A DNA stretch of 64,000 nucleotides from Dipteronia dyeriana (taxonomy: Eukaryota; Streptophyta; Magnoliopsida; Sapindales; Sapindaceae). A model generated the notes under the pieces. The model was not told the origin of the DNA, made no database searches, and saw nothing but the letters and a program-made list of their open reading frames with translations. Shown here piece by piece: positions 46,361-58,492 of this stretch (its first letter is position 1; every line of letters begins with the position of its first letter). The position numbers and the translations under genes were made by a program. Where the stretch lies: NCBI GenBank assembly GCA_032871835.1, contig CM065300.1, positions 110,419,088-110,483,087 of the forward strand, given 5' to 3'.

Positions 46361-47340
46361 GTGTTTGTTATCTTCTTTTGTTTCATCATGATTAAAGAGA
46401 TGTATTATTTTGTGGCTTCTCTTGTTGAAGGTGAGTCTATTGACTTAGATGATCAAAAGATCAAAGATCTTATTCAAGAAAATGAAAGGATCTCTAAGAT
46501 CAATAAGTGTCTCACTAAGAAGTTAGAATATCATGATTGTAGCTCAAAATGTGTTATTGATCTTAATGACAAAATTCTTAATCTTGAGAAAACCTTGATT
46601 GATAGCAATGTTAAATTAAGTATTTTGAAGCATGAAATTGAGGAAAGAGATGAATCTCTTGATCGTGCTAGGAGAATTGAAAATGTGCTTAAAGCAAAAC
46701 TTAATAAGCATGAGAATAAAGAGAAAGTGCTTAATGACAAACTTAACGAGGCTAAAGAGATGATTAACAAGATGTTATCAAGCTCTAATAAAGTGAAAGC
46801 TCTCATTAAGGTTAGAAAGTCTTCAAACGACAAAAGAGGTTTAGGATATGTTAATGAAAAATCAATTCCTTAATCTAACAAATCTACTTTTGTCAAAGCT
46901 TGTAGCAATTTAATTGTAGGTACACTCTCTAATGGTAAAGCCATCAATGCTACCGAGGTGCCATAACATCAATAATGAAGGTCAAGGAAAAGACTCAATA
47001 ATGCCAAAGACAAGCTACATCATCATCAAATGCAAAAGGCAAGACATATAGTGTTGCACGCCAAAGAGGTAAAAATGTGAGAAGGCAAAATGAGTTGAAG
47101 GCTCAAGCAAATGTAAACTTCTCAAATTCATACCTATTTGTCATTATTGTAACATGGTAGGGCATATATGACCTAGATGTTTTGAATACATTCGTAAATG
47201 TAGAATTGCCAATGATTTGCATGATATGTATTTGAATGGTCCTAGGCAATCATCCATATATGGATCTAGAATCAGACCTAAGAAGACCTTGGAAAAGCAT
47301 GTTGAGAATAAATGTGTTGATGATTTGTTTGTTTAATCTT
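46361..47340 (+). pseudogene. gag: Gag remnant of element B (C-terminal part only)
   Basis: A frame at 46361-46873 encodes a charged, coiled-coil-like segment (IQENERISKINKCLTKKLEY; KHEIEERDESLDRARRIEN). Then at about 47120-47180 a shifted frame gives FIPICHYCNMVGHI and PRCFEYIRKC, a CCHC knuckle matching the second knuckle of element E. The N-terminal capsid domain seen in E (63749-62900) is missing: the coiled coil starts about 110 bp after the PBS. Stops and frameshifts between 46870 and 47340. Confidence 0.78.
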
Positions 47341-47360
47341 GTGTTGTACCTCATTCTACT

Positions 47361-50300
47361 ATGCATAAGAAAGTTGATAATGCTTTGTTTGATTTGTTTG
47401 AAAATGTGACTAATGGAGACAATGTGCCTAAAAACAAGTCAAAGCATGTTAATAAAAGTACGAATGAAAAACTAGTCAAGAAAGTTTGGGTTAAGAAAAA
47501 CACAACACAATATTTTGTTGCACAATATGCTTTAAGAGCTAATTCATCCTATTGTTGGTACCTAGATAGCGGTTGCTCTAGGAATATCACCGGTAACAAG
47601 GAATTCTTTAAGAATCTTGTTATGAATGATGGTGGATGGGTTAAATTTGGTGAATGCACTAAAAAGCAAGTTCTAGGCAAGGAAACAATTTGTATCCCCT
47701 GATTTCCTAAACTTCGTGACACCTTGTATGTAGATGGTCTATAAGCTAATTTCAATAAGCATCACTCACTTGTGAGATATTTTTAAAGAAGTCAGCTTTA
47801 ACAAGGATGTGTGCACGATAATCGATAAAAATGGCAAAATTGTTTTGAAAGTCAAAAGGTCTTGGACAATTGCTATTGTTTAGAGGTTGATCAACTAACA
47901 TGTAATATGGCACATGAGTGCAACAAGCTTGAATTATGGCATGAAAGATTGGGCCACATGAATTATAAAGATTTAAAGAAGCTTGAGAAATATAACATTG
48001 TTAGAGGTCTTCCTAGTCTTGGTAAAAAGCTTGATGGTGTTTGTGAACCATGTCAATTAGGTAAACAAACCAAAGTGTCTCATAAAAAGAACACTAATTT
48101 TGGTACCGAGAAGCCCTTATAACTTGTGCATATGGACCTAATGAGACCAATCCAAACCGAAAGCATAAATGGTAAAAAATACATTTTTGTATGTGTTGAT
48201 GATTTTTCTCGGTTTGCTTGGGTATATTTTCTTGGAGATAAGACCGAAGCTTTTCATTACTTTAAGAAGTTTTGTAATCAAGTTCAAAATGAAAAAGGTA
48301 TTGGGATCAAGAAAATATGTCGCATTACGAGTGATCATGAGAGTGAATTTGAAAATGCTAGATTTCGTGAGTTTTGTGATGATTATGGGATTTCACCTGA
48401 GTTCTTGGCTCTTAGAACTCCTCAACAAAATGGTGTTGTTGAGAGGAAGAATCGTGTCTTGCAAGAGATGGCTAGGGTTATGCTGAATAGCAAGAAAGTC
48501 CTTAGAAATCTTTGGGCCGAAGCCAATACCGCATGCTATGTCACTAATAGAGTTTTTAGAAGGCCCTATACAAAACAAACCTCCTATGAACTTTGGAAGG
48601 GCCAGAAGCCCAATGTGAGTTACTTCCACAATTTTGGGAGTAAGTGTTTTATTTTAAATGATAGAGATCACTTAGGAAAGTTTGATGCTAAAATTGATAT
48701 TGGTCTCATTCTTGGGTATGCTAATAATAATCGTGCATATAGAGTGTTCAATTTGAAAACTAAGACTATTATGGAGTCTATTAATGTGAAAATAGATGAT
48801 CTTAGCATGCTTGATTTATGTGATAATAATGGTGTCAATGAACCTAAAGAACATTTGTTGAATGACAGTAAAGCACTTATTGATGTGACTAGTTGTGATG
48901 AAAGTGAGTCTAGTCATAATGATGATAATGGTAGTGTTGTTAGAGAAGAGAGTCAAGAGTTAGAAAATGGTTTGAATGATAACCAACAAGATGTTGAAAA
49001 TTCTAATTCAGACTTAGGAACATGCATTACCAATAAGACATCATAGGTGATTTGAACGAAGGGGTTAGAACTAGTAGGCAACTAGCTAACCAAATTTCAT
49101 ATGCTTGCTACACTTCTCAAATTGAGCCCAAAAATATTAATAAAGCAATTATTGATGAATATTGGGTTAATGCCATGCAAGAAGAACTAAATCAATTTGA
49201 GAGGAATGAAGTATGGTACTTAGTTCTTAGACCAAAAGATGTCAATGTGATTGGTACAAAATGGGTGTTTAAGAATAAGACAGATGAATGTGGCAAGATA
49301 GTGAGAAATAAAGCAAGACTAGTGGCTCAAGGATACACTCAAGTTGAGGGTGTAGACTTTGATGAGACTTTTGCATCCGTTGCACGTCTTGAGTCCATTA
49401 GACTTTTGTTGTCCATTGCATGTCTTAAAAAATTCAAATTGTTTCAAATGGATGTCAAAAGTACTTTTCTCAATGGATATATTCAAGAAGAAGTTTGTGT
49501 TGAACAACCTAAGGGTTTTGTAGACCCACACTCTCCTAATCATGTGTTTAAGTTGAAAAAGACTCTTTATGACCTTAAGCAAGCTCCTAGAGCTTTGTAT
49601 GATAGGTTGACTCAATATCTTATTGACAACAAATATAGGAGAGGTGGTATTGATAGAGCTTTATTTATTAGGCATTATAAAAATGACATTTTTGTTGCAC
49701 AAATATATGTTGATGACATTGTTTTTGGGTCTACATGTAAAACCAAGGTTGATGATTTTGTGAATGTTATGTCAAGAGAATTTGAAATGAGTATGGTAGG
49801 TGAACTCAATTAATTTCTTGGTATGCAAGTGAAACAATCTAGCAATGGTATCATGTTATCTCAATCTAAATATGCTAGAAATCTTGTTAAGAAATTTGGC
49901 CTTGAAAGTGGAAAAGAATTTGAAACACCTATGAGTACTACTTTAAAGCTTGACAAAGATGTAAGAGGAAAAAATGTTGATCAAAGTCTCTATAGGAGCA
50001 TGATAGGTAGTCTTCTCTACCTAACAGCTAGTAGGCCAGATATTTGTTTTAGTGTTGGTTTGTGTGCTAGGTTTCAAACTAATCCAAAAGAATCTCACTA
50101 GAAAGCCGTGAAAAGAATCATTAGATATATAAAAGGAACATATAATCTTGGTTTATTCTATTCTTTTGATACTAATGACATTCTTGTTGGCTATTGTGAT
50201 GCAGATTGAGTAGGAAACATTGATGATCGTAAAAGCACATCGGGCGGTTTCTTTTACTAAGGGAATAATTTGGTTGCTTGGCAAAGCAAGAAGCAAAATT

Positions 50301-50628
50301 CCATCTCTCTTTCTTCATCTGAAGCCGAGTACATTGCGGTTGGAAGTGCTTGCACACAACTTCTATGGATGAAACAAATTCTCAAGGATTATGAGATTGA
50401 TCAAGGTAAAATGACTCTCTATTGTGATAATATGAGTGCCATCAACATTCACGCACAAAGCATATAGACATTAGGCATCATTTCATTAGAGAACTTGTTG
50501 AACATTTAATAGTAACTCTTGAACATATGCCTACTAAAAATCAACTTTTGGACCTGTTCACAAAGCCCTTGGACAAAGAGAGATTTGTATCTCTTAGAAG
50601 ATCCATTGGCATGATTTGTGTTGATTAA
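47361..50628 (+). pseudogene. pol: SIRE-type copia pol of element B
   Basis: Protease at 47520-47700 with the active-site text WYLDSGCSRNITGNKEF. GAG-pre-integrase zinc segment at 47862-48122 (LWHERLGHMNYKDLKKLE, CEPCQLGKQ). Integrase at 48126-48830 with all three acids (HMDLMRP, ITSDHESEF, NGVVERKNR). RT at 49150-50100 (VWYLVLRPKDVNVIGTKWVF, ARLVAQGYTQVEGVDFDETF, FQMDVKSTFLNGYIQEEV, QIYVDDIVFGS). RNase H at 50110-50628 (SISLSSSEAEYIAVGSACTQ, LYCDNMSAINI, then after a frameshift near 50452 TKHIDIRHHFIRELVEH, ending at TAA 50626-50628). Visible defects: broken frame between protease and integrase (47702-47862), stops near 48121, 49812, 50101, 50209, 50260, and the frameshift. Catalytic residues are otherwise kept. 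Confidence 0.93.
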
Positions 50629-52080
50629 TGCTTGTGTGTGGTTATAAGTGGCTTGATAAGCAAAACTATATTGCATATCTATTTCTTTGATAGCTACTCA
50701 TGTGAGAAGTAATGATCATGATAAAATAGCTTTTATTGCTTCTAGATCATGCACTTAAGTCTTTGTAAATATTATTTTTAAAAGTGCACAAATACTTCTC
50801 TTATATGTCTAAGTTTGAGTAATTGAGTTTGAAAGTATGTAGATTATGGATGCATCTTGAAGTTCATTGTCTAGTACATGATAGATGACCTATGGTTAGT
50901 ATCCATTTTGCTTCAGCATCTACATAGAACTCAACAAGCATCTTTATGGAAAGGGCTACACACCTTGGTTGTGAAGCCGCCCAATGTAGGAAAGGGCTAC
51001 ACTATTGTGATGAGTGAAATCCGTCATGAAGAGTATATGTTTATGTTAGAAAAATCAAAGAACTGTTGAAAAAGAATCATTTAAAAAAAATCTTTGATAC
51101 AAAACCTAAAAAGAAATGGAGGAAGGCTAAAAATGGAGTATAGTTGAAAATTGTGATAGCTCGAGTTGAAAAACAGAAATGGAATGACGAGCCACATGCA
51201 CACACACGCTCATATGTTGAAATCTATTCTCTTTAAAGCAAAAATCCGGATGATAATCGGTTTGACCTTGATTGGAAAAGCTTTAGATGGATATGTGTTG
51301 AAGTGGTTTGCATGTTGATATCACAATCACTTCTTTTATATATGCTAGAAACATTTTAATACACACACATATTTTTTGCTTAATGTGCTTGATTCATTAG
51401 CAATGAGAGATTATTTTTAAGAGAATAATGAAAATCTATGATTCTCTTATTAATTTTGAAAAATAATGGTTTACTTTCTTTTATTGCTTGAAATGTGTGA
51501 TTGTGTGATTCCCTTGTGAACAAGTTAACTTGCTTATTAATATGTGGAGCATATGCTATGAGGGAACTTAGTTTGTTAAACTTAGTTCTCTATACAACTT
51601 GTTTGCTCACTATCTCATGATTTTATTATACATCCCTTATAACTTTCTAGGTATTTTCAATTGGCATTTATCTCTCTCTAGGTTGTGTAATATGTTTTTG
51701 TCTATTCCTTGCCAAAAAGGGGGAGAAAGTGTTTTCCTTACCATGTTACTTACTTTTGATATAAAAGGGGAGACGATTCTTTAGGGGGGAGAAATTTTGT
51801 CTTAAAGGGGAGGAACTCTTATTTGCATGAAATAAGAAGAGATAAGGGATTTTTATTTATTTCGTATATTGTTTTATCTCACCTATCTTCTTTGTAAAAG
51901 ATTTCTTTTGGTTGTTCTTGTCTCACAGGTGCTTTGAATGTGTGAAGATATTCTTGAAGATTCTTGAAAACATTTTAGTCTAGGAATATCTCTTTGTAAT
52001 GTCAGGATGTGAGAATGCAATGAACATTGATTATGAGTGATCATTGTATGGTGAGGTAGAGGTTTTGTCATGGAATAGCC
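50629..52080 (+). other. Post-pol noncoding region of element B
   Basis: 1.45 kb between the pol stop and the PPT, without a coherent ORF. Most of it matches, inverted, 60230-61160 of element E, for example CTATGGTTAGTATCCATTTT (50888) and TAGAACTCAAC(A/G)AGCA (50925). SIRE elements often carry an envelope-like ORF in this position; B has none, while E has one. Confidence 0.75.
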
Positions 52081-52092
52081 AAAGGGGGAGAT
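52081..52092 (+). other. Polypurine tract of element B
   Basis: AAAGGGGGAGAT immediately before TGTTAGGTTTTAG, the 3' LTR start. Confidence 0.9.
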
Positions 52093-53872
52093 TGTTAGGT
52101 TTTAGTTTTGTGTTGGCTTGATTCCATAACAAAACTTCATTTCCTTGTAATGCTTCGTTTCTTAAGTGGTTCATGATGATAAGAGCTTTAAGGAAGAAAA
52201 GCAACTTCTCATGATGCAAAGTTTGTCTTCAAGAGGATTGGTACTATTCTTGGATGCTAAGGTATCGAGATTCTTCTCCCTCTCGCAAGGCGTAAGAGCA
52301 CACACACACAATTCATTCATATGTGTCCCTGCTTAGTTGTGCATCATTAAATGTGCGCACACACATAATTCATACATTTTTGTCCCTACATCGTAGCGCA
52401 TCATTTGGTATAACATATTCACACACTTGAAGTTGAATTCCCATGCATTGGTATGAAAGTAACATGTTTTGGAAAATGCATGATTGGAGACTATCTCTTT
52501 GTAGTTTGCATTCTTTTGTGAAATGTGTTTGTTTGTTTATATGTTTATATAACATGGATATTGAAATTTATTTTATTCTTAGATTATTCATGATTGATTT
52601 CCGGTCATTTCGGTTACTCATACTATTGATTTCGAGTTCTAAGTCAAAAGATACTACACTTTCAACTCATGTTGCATACATCGTCTTTGTCTTCATATAT
52701 TAAATCGAATTATTATTTTATGAGTTGAGTATCTTATATGTCCATGTCCGTGAGGGAGTTCTGGTTCGTAATCTTTAAATGGATTTGAATTTGGAGTTCA
52801 GAGGCCAAAGAACGGTCGAAGAATGCGAGAGGAGCGCAAGGGAAGAGGTGCGATGGCATAAGCCATCACTTGGCACCATCCCGAGATGGCGCGTGGCCAT
52901 CTCGGCCCCAAATTTGCTCTGCCCCAAGATGCCCATGTGCCATCTTGGGGAGGGACTAAATCATCGGGGCTTTTTATTCTTTTGGTTGTTCTCTCTTTAA
53001 AACCTCTCCTTTCCTCTCATTCATTACAAGTTGAGAAAAAACGAATTCGAAGAACAAGTGCAGAATTTTTCTCTCAACATTTTGATTTTTGTTTTTGTGA
53101 AAACTTCTTCATTTCTACTCCGAATCACTTGATTCAAAAACCGATTTCGAGTTTCTTGAAGCGTTCTACAAACCTCAAGCATTTACAGAACCAAAGTATG
53201 TCTAGATATTTCGTTGTAATCAGATCTTCAGTTCGTAGTTTTCATCCTTGTTGGTAATATCATCTTCTTCTTAGTTTTCTTCTTAGATCTTCTTATTGAT
53301 TGATGTTATTTGATTAAGAAGCATGACTAGGATGATTTTGATATTATTTTGTGGTTTTTTGAATTAATTTTCAAGTTTACCTAGATTTGTGATAAGTTGA
53401 TTGATTTGTGCTAAACTTGATAAATATGAAATTGTTTCTAGAAATCTTTTGTTCTTATGCTTGATTGACTATTTCTAGATTTAATTTCATTTTCTAAGAA
53501 CTAGATCTACATCAATTGGTATATTCATTTCATTGATTCGGTTCTTAGTTGATAACATGCTTAGGTTGTCTAGATACATTTGTGATTGTTCCTTGAAAGC
53601 ATAATCTAGCTATCTAGTTGCATGTCCATAGAATTTGTTGATCATCATTTTCTATGTTGAGTGCTTGTTTGTTGATCATCATTTTCTATGTTGAGTGCTT
53701 GTTTGCGTTTTGCATTCATGATCACTTAGATGCCTTGTGAAGAGGTAGAAAGTCTCATATCTTAGAGTGATTCTTTGATTTGAGCAATTGGAAGTCTTAG
53801 CTAGAGTCGGGAGGACTTGGATAGCTAAGCAAGTGGAAGTCTCGACAAGAGGTGTGAGACCTTGGATTGTTG
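52093..53872 (+). repeat. 3' LTR of element B, truncated by a hAT end
   Basis: Matches the 5' LTR up to GATTGTTG (53865-53872), after which hAT terminal sequence begins. About 0.45 kb of the LTR is missing. It carries a private 34 bp tandem duplication (53638-53671 and 53672-53705) that the 5' LTR lacks. Confidence 0.92.
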
Positions 53873-55224
53873 TAGGGGTGTCAATATGGGTCACGACACG
53901 ACAGGTCGACACGACACAAATCCATTTATTACAGGTTTGGGTTGAGGCTAAATGGGTCGTGTCAATAAACGTGTCAACCCGTTTAATCCATTTAATAATC
54001 GTGTCGTGTCCGGGTTCAGCTTAACGGGTCACGGGTTGACACGATTAATAAGAGTAAAATTGTAAATTTATCAATAAGGGGTATTTTTGTAAATTAAACG
54101 TATACTATATAAAGAAAAGTTGTGAAACCCTAAACCTAAATTTCACTCAGACTCTCAAACACTCAGTCTCTCGCTGCTTCTCTTCTCTACAGACATTGTA
54201 AGACCTAACAACCACTTCTCTTCTCTTCTCTTCTCGTTAGCATCCAGCCCTCAATCTGTGACTCACTCTCTCCGCCTACGCCCTCATCACTGGTAAGAGT
54301 CAACCACTTCTCTTTATTCATTTTTTAATTTACTTTTTTTTTTATATTCTGTTCCGATTTGTAAATTGTAAATCTATTAATCCACAAACCACTTCCTTTT
54401 ATTTTAACGAGCATGGAATCTTACCTAATTAATTTGTTTCGATCTTTGAATGAGTTAACCAGATCTATATTAAGATTTTTATAAGTTCCCTCTTGTTTTT
54501 CGCTTTATTTTTTTGCCTTTTTTTTTTAAAAAAAGACTCTATTTTTTAAAATAATATCTATATTAAGTTGATATCTCTGTATATATTAGTGGTGATTTAA
54601 TATTAACTGCTCTATTTCTTTATTGTCAAATGCTATGTTCCAATTTGTTTTTGTTCTGTTATGTTTATTAGGTGGTGCCGTGGTGGGTTAGTGAATATGG
54701 TTCACTTTGTTACCAAGCTTTTTTCTTTCCTCTTTTGTTAATATTATATTATAGGATTGTTTGGTGTTTTAAATTTTTGTTAAATTAAGGTGGGGATTTG
54801 AATTTTGATGAGGGACAACATGTTATAAGTGTGGTTATTCATGATTGTATATGCCTTTATATGTTTGACAGATATGTTCTTTTGAATTGGTGTCTAGAGG
54901 AATCTACATTATAGAAATAGATGATAATGGAATTTGAATCTTTTACTGCACCATGTTGTTCCGTTTTGTTAGTCCGTTTTGTTAGTCTGTTGATGTTTGC
55001 TTTGTATGGTTCAATGATGGACTTAAACTTTAACATATTTAGGTATTGCTTGTTTATAAATTGTGATTTTCAATTGACATTTAAAGTAAGACTAACAACC
55101 GTTCTTGAAGAAAATTGATGTTGTTATTGAGTTATACATGTGGAGACCTTATTGTGGAAATGATATATCAAATTTCCTATAAAATAAATTTATGTTTTTC
55201 TATATTTAATTCATAATTAGGTGC
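53873..55224 (+). mobile_element. hAT transposon, 5' end only
   Basis: Starts TAGGGGTGTCAATATGGG, a usual plant hAT terminus, followed within 180 bp by many GGGTCGTGTC / CGTGTCAACCCG subterminal words in both orientations (53886-54050). A TATA-like TACTATATAAAG lies at 54103-54114, then a CT-rich leader and a splice-donor-like CTGGTAAGAGT at 54289-54299. No transposase ORF is present; the element is cut near 55224. The 8 bp before it are GATTGTTG; the partner TSD is lost. The frame at 53788-54024 spans the junction and is not a gene. Confidence 0.78.
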
Positions 55225-55860
55225 TATTCTTTCGTCTACGATCCATATAACAAGTTTGGAAAGTAAAGTTGCAAGTGATGTTTCCACTTACACCCTATGG
55301 ATTTTATCCCATCAGGTAAATCTACAAGTTCCCAAACTGAGTTGGAGTACATGAACTCCATCTCAAGATTCATGGCTTTAAGCCATTCCTCTTTTTCATG
55401 ATCTTCCATTGCATTATTAAATATTAATGGATCATCCGTACTATCAATAGAGACGACATCCTGTCTCTATCCAATACCCAAATAACGTTCATGTTGTAGT
55501 ATAACCCTCTAACTATGTTAAGTGGTAGTGTATTCTGACTAGGAATCATCTGACTATCAGATGTTAAAGGATAAATAACTTCTATTGATTGCGCATTGAT
55601 CGTACCATGTTCTATCTCATTTAATACAATTTTGCTATGAGGTTTATGATCACTCGTTTAGCTATCCTCAAGAGATGTTGCATTTATCGATACAAATACT
55701 TTGTTCTCCTAAAGACTATAGAATTATCAACCTCTATCCTTCTTGGAATATCCTACAAACAGGCAGACCAAAGACTAAGGGTCCATCTTTCCAGCTCTGT
55801 TCTTTAGTGCATGTACTGGACACTCCCATATGTGAAAATGTGATAAACTAACTTTAAGAC
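55225..55860 (-). pseudogene. Copia integrase C-terminus to RT start, probably element D
   Basis: On the minus strand, from 55850: HIWECPVHALKNRAGKMDP-like text, then VCLFVGYSKKDRG and NKVFVSINAT (the conserved copia integrase tail). A linker follows, then EFMYSNSVWELVDLPDGIKS-like RT N-terminal text near 55380-55290. The rest of RT is missing at the 55224 junction. Its orientation and family fit element D, whose RNase H lies at 43867-44122. The integrase part is cut on the right by the element E LTR. Confidence 0.75.
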
Positions 55861-56339
55861 TGAAAATACAAACACGGTTAAATGCTCAAGGCTAACCTAA
55901 AAGGGGGGTGAATAGGTTAGACACCTTTTTCGACTCCCTTAGAAACAAACAAAAGTTTGTCCCTCTAGATTGCTTGTATCACAATATATATTATAATTAA
56001 ATACACTTAATCAATGTATAAAACAAGTAAAGTGTGATACAACAAGTAATTGAACATATACACAATCTATATTATAGAAAGGAAGTCATCTTACATAAAG
56101 AGTTTTATCCTTAGTATTCAGAAACAAATACAAATACTAGAGAGACAGGGAAAGAGAGAAGTTGACAAAAGATATAACGTGGTAAACCTTCGAAGAGGAA
56201 ACATCCATGAGTTAGCAACCATCGGCAAATAAAATCCACTAGTAGGTATAACAAGTGTAATCTCTCAAGTGACCACTTCAACTAGAATCAACCCTCCTAA
56301 CCTACTCTTGAAGATGTCACCCTCATGCTCAACAATCCG

Positions 56340-56630
56340 AGGCCTCGGACCTCTTGTCAAGACTTCCTCGCTCACCTTATCGAATCCTCACGACATAAGG
56401 CAAGACTTCTTGCTCAACTATCCGAGTCCTCACAACTCTAGTCAAGACTTCCTTGCTCACCTTACCGAATCCTCATGACCCGAGGTAAGACTTCTTGCTC
56501 GACTAACCGAGTTCTCCCAACTCTATCCAAGACTTCTTTGCTTCATAATCCAAGGTCTCACACCTCTTGCCAAGACTGCTTGCTCAACAACATAGGTCTC
56601 ACACCTATTGTCAAGACTTCCTTCTCACAA
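56340..56630 (-). repeat. LTR minisatellite of element E
   Basis: Six to seven units containing CAAGACTTC(C/T)TTGCTCA and CCGA(G/A)TCCTCACAA. It is the inverted counterpart of the array in LTR B, with more units. Confidence 0.85.
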
Positions 56631-57635
56631 GGAATCTAGGTGATCATGAATGCAATACGCAAACAAGCACGCAACATAGATTGCTATGATCAACACATCT
56701 TATGGAAAATACTAGACATGAGCATGAATGCACAAATCACATGTAGTCTAGTCAATCATGCATGTTTAAATCATCTAAATCATGTAAGATATGTTCAACA
56801 TTAATCACAATCTAGATACATGCATAGATCTATACTTGAATCACAAGATATGTTCAATTTCACAAAATCAAGTTTAAATCACACAAACCAAAAACATGCT
56901 AAAATGATATGACAAAGTCATTTAGATTTATGCTAAAGTTCTAGAGCATATTCCTATTCATATATTCAACAAAACACATGAATAGCTCAAAAGAACATAA
57001 GCACATGTATTAATGTGAGAATTCGGACAAGTGAGCCTAATACATGTGAGGAACTATTTTTCACAAAATCAATCAATCAAAGATCATCAAATAGTCCTAG
57101 AATCAAAGCTAGCACAATACAATCCCAAACATGTGAAAACATAGGAAAAATCAAAACCTAACTCAACATGTAAGATTTCAATTGAAACTCAACCTAGCTT
57201 TAAAAGAGTTCAAAACTCAAATTAAAACACTCCATATACACATATATAAGTTGAAGAAGAAAACCTAAGGCAATTGACAAAGTTTTAAAAGAAAACTTTG
57301 AGAGAAAATCAATACATTAGTTGATTTAGGTGCAATAATATTTTCATATGTTTAGACTCCAAAAAAAGCAACAAAACTCACTCAAACCTTCAGATAAAAG
57401 ATGTAGGATGAATATACAAACACTCTCAACTTTGAATCACTCAAATCGGAGTTCAAATGAAGAAGTTATGTTATTTGGAAGGTGAGAAAATGTAGAGAGA
57501 AAATTTTCTGCACACAAGTTTAAATTTCTTCTTAGAATAAAATATGAGAGGGAAGGAGAATATAAAGGAGAGGGAAAATTAGGCATGTGAAATGACCAAG
57601 AGGGGCAAGAAGAAGCCAAGCATTCTTACAACCTG

Positions 57636-57702
57636 AGATGGCATGTGGGAATCTCGGGGCAGCAAGCCTTCGGCCCCGAGATGGCCATGCGCCATCTCGG
57701 GA
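57636..57702. promoter_or_regulatory. Palindrome block in LTR E
   Basis: GAGATGGCATGTGG, CCCCGAGATGGCCATGCG and CGCCATCTCGGG within 70 bp: the E version of the block in LTR B. The function is unknown. Confidence 0.4.
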
Positions 57703-58474
57703 AAGAAGTGCTTTGCTGACTTCTTTCTCCTTCAACCTTCCTTCGCGTTCTTCGACCGTTCTCCGGCCTCCAGACTCGGAATTCCGATCCGTTTGCGGAT
57801 TACGAACCATAACTCTAACACGGACATGGAAATATAAGATACTCAACCCAAAAAATAATAATTCGACTCAATATATGAAGACGAAGACAATGTATGCAAC
57901 ATGAGTTGAAAGTGTAGTATCTTTTGACTTAGAACTTGAAATCAATAGTATGAGTAACTGAAATGACTGGAACTCAATCAAGAATGATTTAAGACTAAAT
58001 TCAAGTTAAATATCCATGTTATACAAACAAATACACAAACAAACACAATTCACACTAGAATGCAAACTACATAAAGATAGTCTCCAATCATGCATTTTCC
58101 AAAACATGTTATTTCCATACCAATGCATGAGCATTCATCTTTAAGTGTGTGAATGTGTTAAACATGGTGCACAACGATGCAGGGACACATATGAATGAAT
58201 TGTATGTGTGTGCCTATAATGTTGCACAACGATGCAGGGACACAAATGTATGAATTGTGTGTGTGTGCCTAAGCCTTGTATGAGAAAGATAAGGTCTTAG
58301 TATACCTTTGTAGAACCAAATTGCATCCTTTCTCTTTGAAGACTTAGAACTTGCTTTGACTTGTTGTTCATCCTCCTTTGAAGCTTGAAACATCATGAAT
58401 CTAAACAACTAAATAATTACAAGTAAACATCATTTTGATATTGAATTAATGTCAACATAAACTAAAACCTAAAA

Positions 58475-58492
58475 ACTCCCCCTTTGGCAAAT
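58475..58492 (-). other. Polypurine tract of element E
   Basis: Minus strand reads TTTGCCAAAGGGGGAG at the LTR boundary, the same core (CAAAGGGGGAG) as element B. Confidence 0.85.

Larger units (their letters stand above)
44123..53872 (+). mobile_element. SIRE-type copia element B (3' LTR truncated)
   Basis: 5' LTR 44123-46310, PBS, gag remnant, pol (protease, integrase, RT, RNase H in copia order), a 1.45 kb post-pol noncoding stretch, PPT, and a 3' LTR 52093-53872 that is cut by a hAT end. RT text (VAQIYVDDIVFGST), the iMet PBS, long LTRs and the long tail after pol fit the SIRE/Maximus lineage. The bases before it are AGGAT; the matching TSD is lost with the right end. Pol has only a handful of stops, fewer than element A. 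Confidence 0.93.
55861..58474 (-). repeat. 3' LTR of element E
   Basis: About 2.6 kb. The plus-strand left end TGAAAATACAAACACGG matches the other LTR at 63818, and the right end is defined by the PPT. The LTR head reads TTTAGGTTTTAG where the B family has TGTTAGGTTTTAG, so the terminal TG seems mutated or the boundary is a few bases off. It contains the minisatellite (56340-56630) and the palindrome block (57640-57700). Frames at 56050-57904 and 58214 are LTR-internal. Confidence 0.88.

Noticed and set aside
46361..46873. 170-codon coiled-coil frame as a host gene
   Set aside because: It follows a retrotransposon PBS by about 50 bp and matches the coiled-coil part of the SIRE-type gag of element E in layout.
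53679..54024. Frames of 77-78 codons around the hAT junction
   Set aside because: They span the LTR/hAT boundary and cannot be an ancestral gene.
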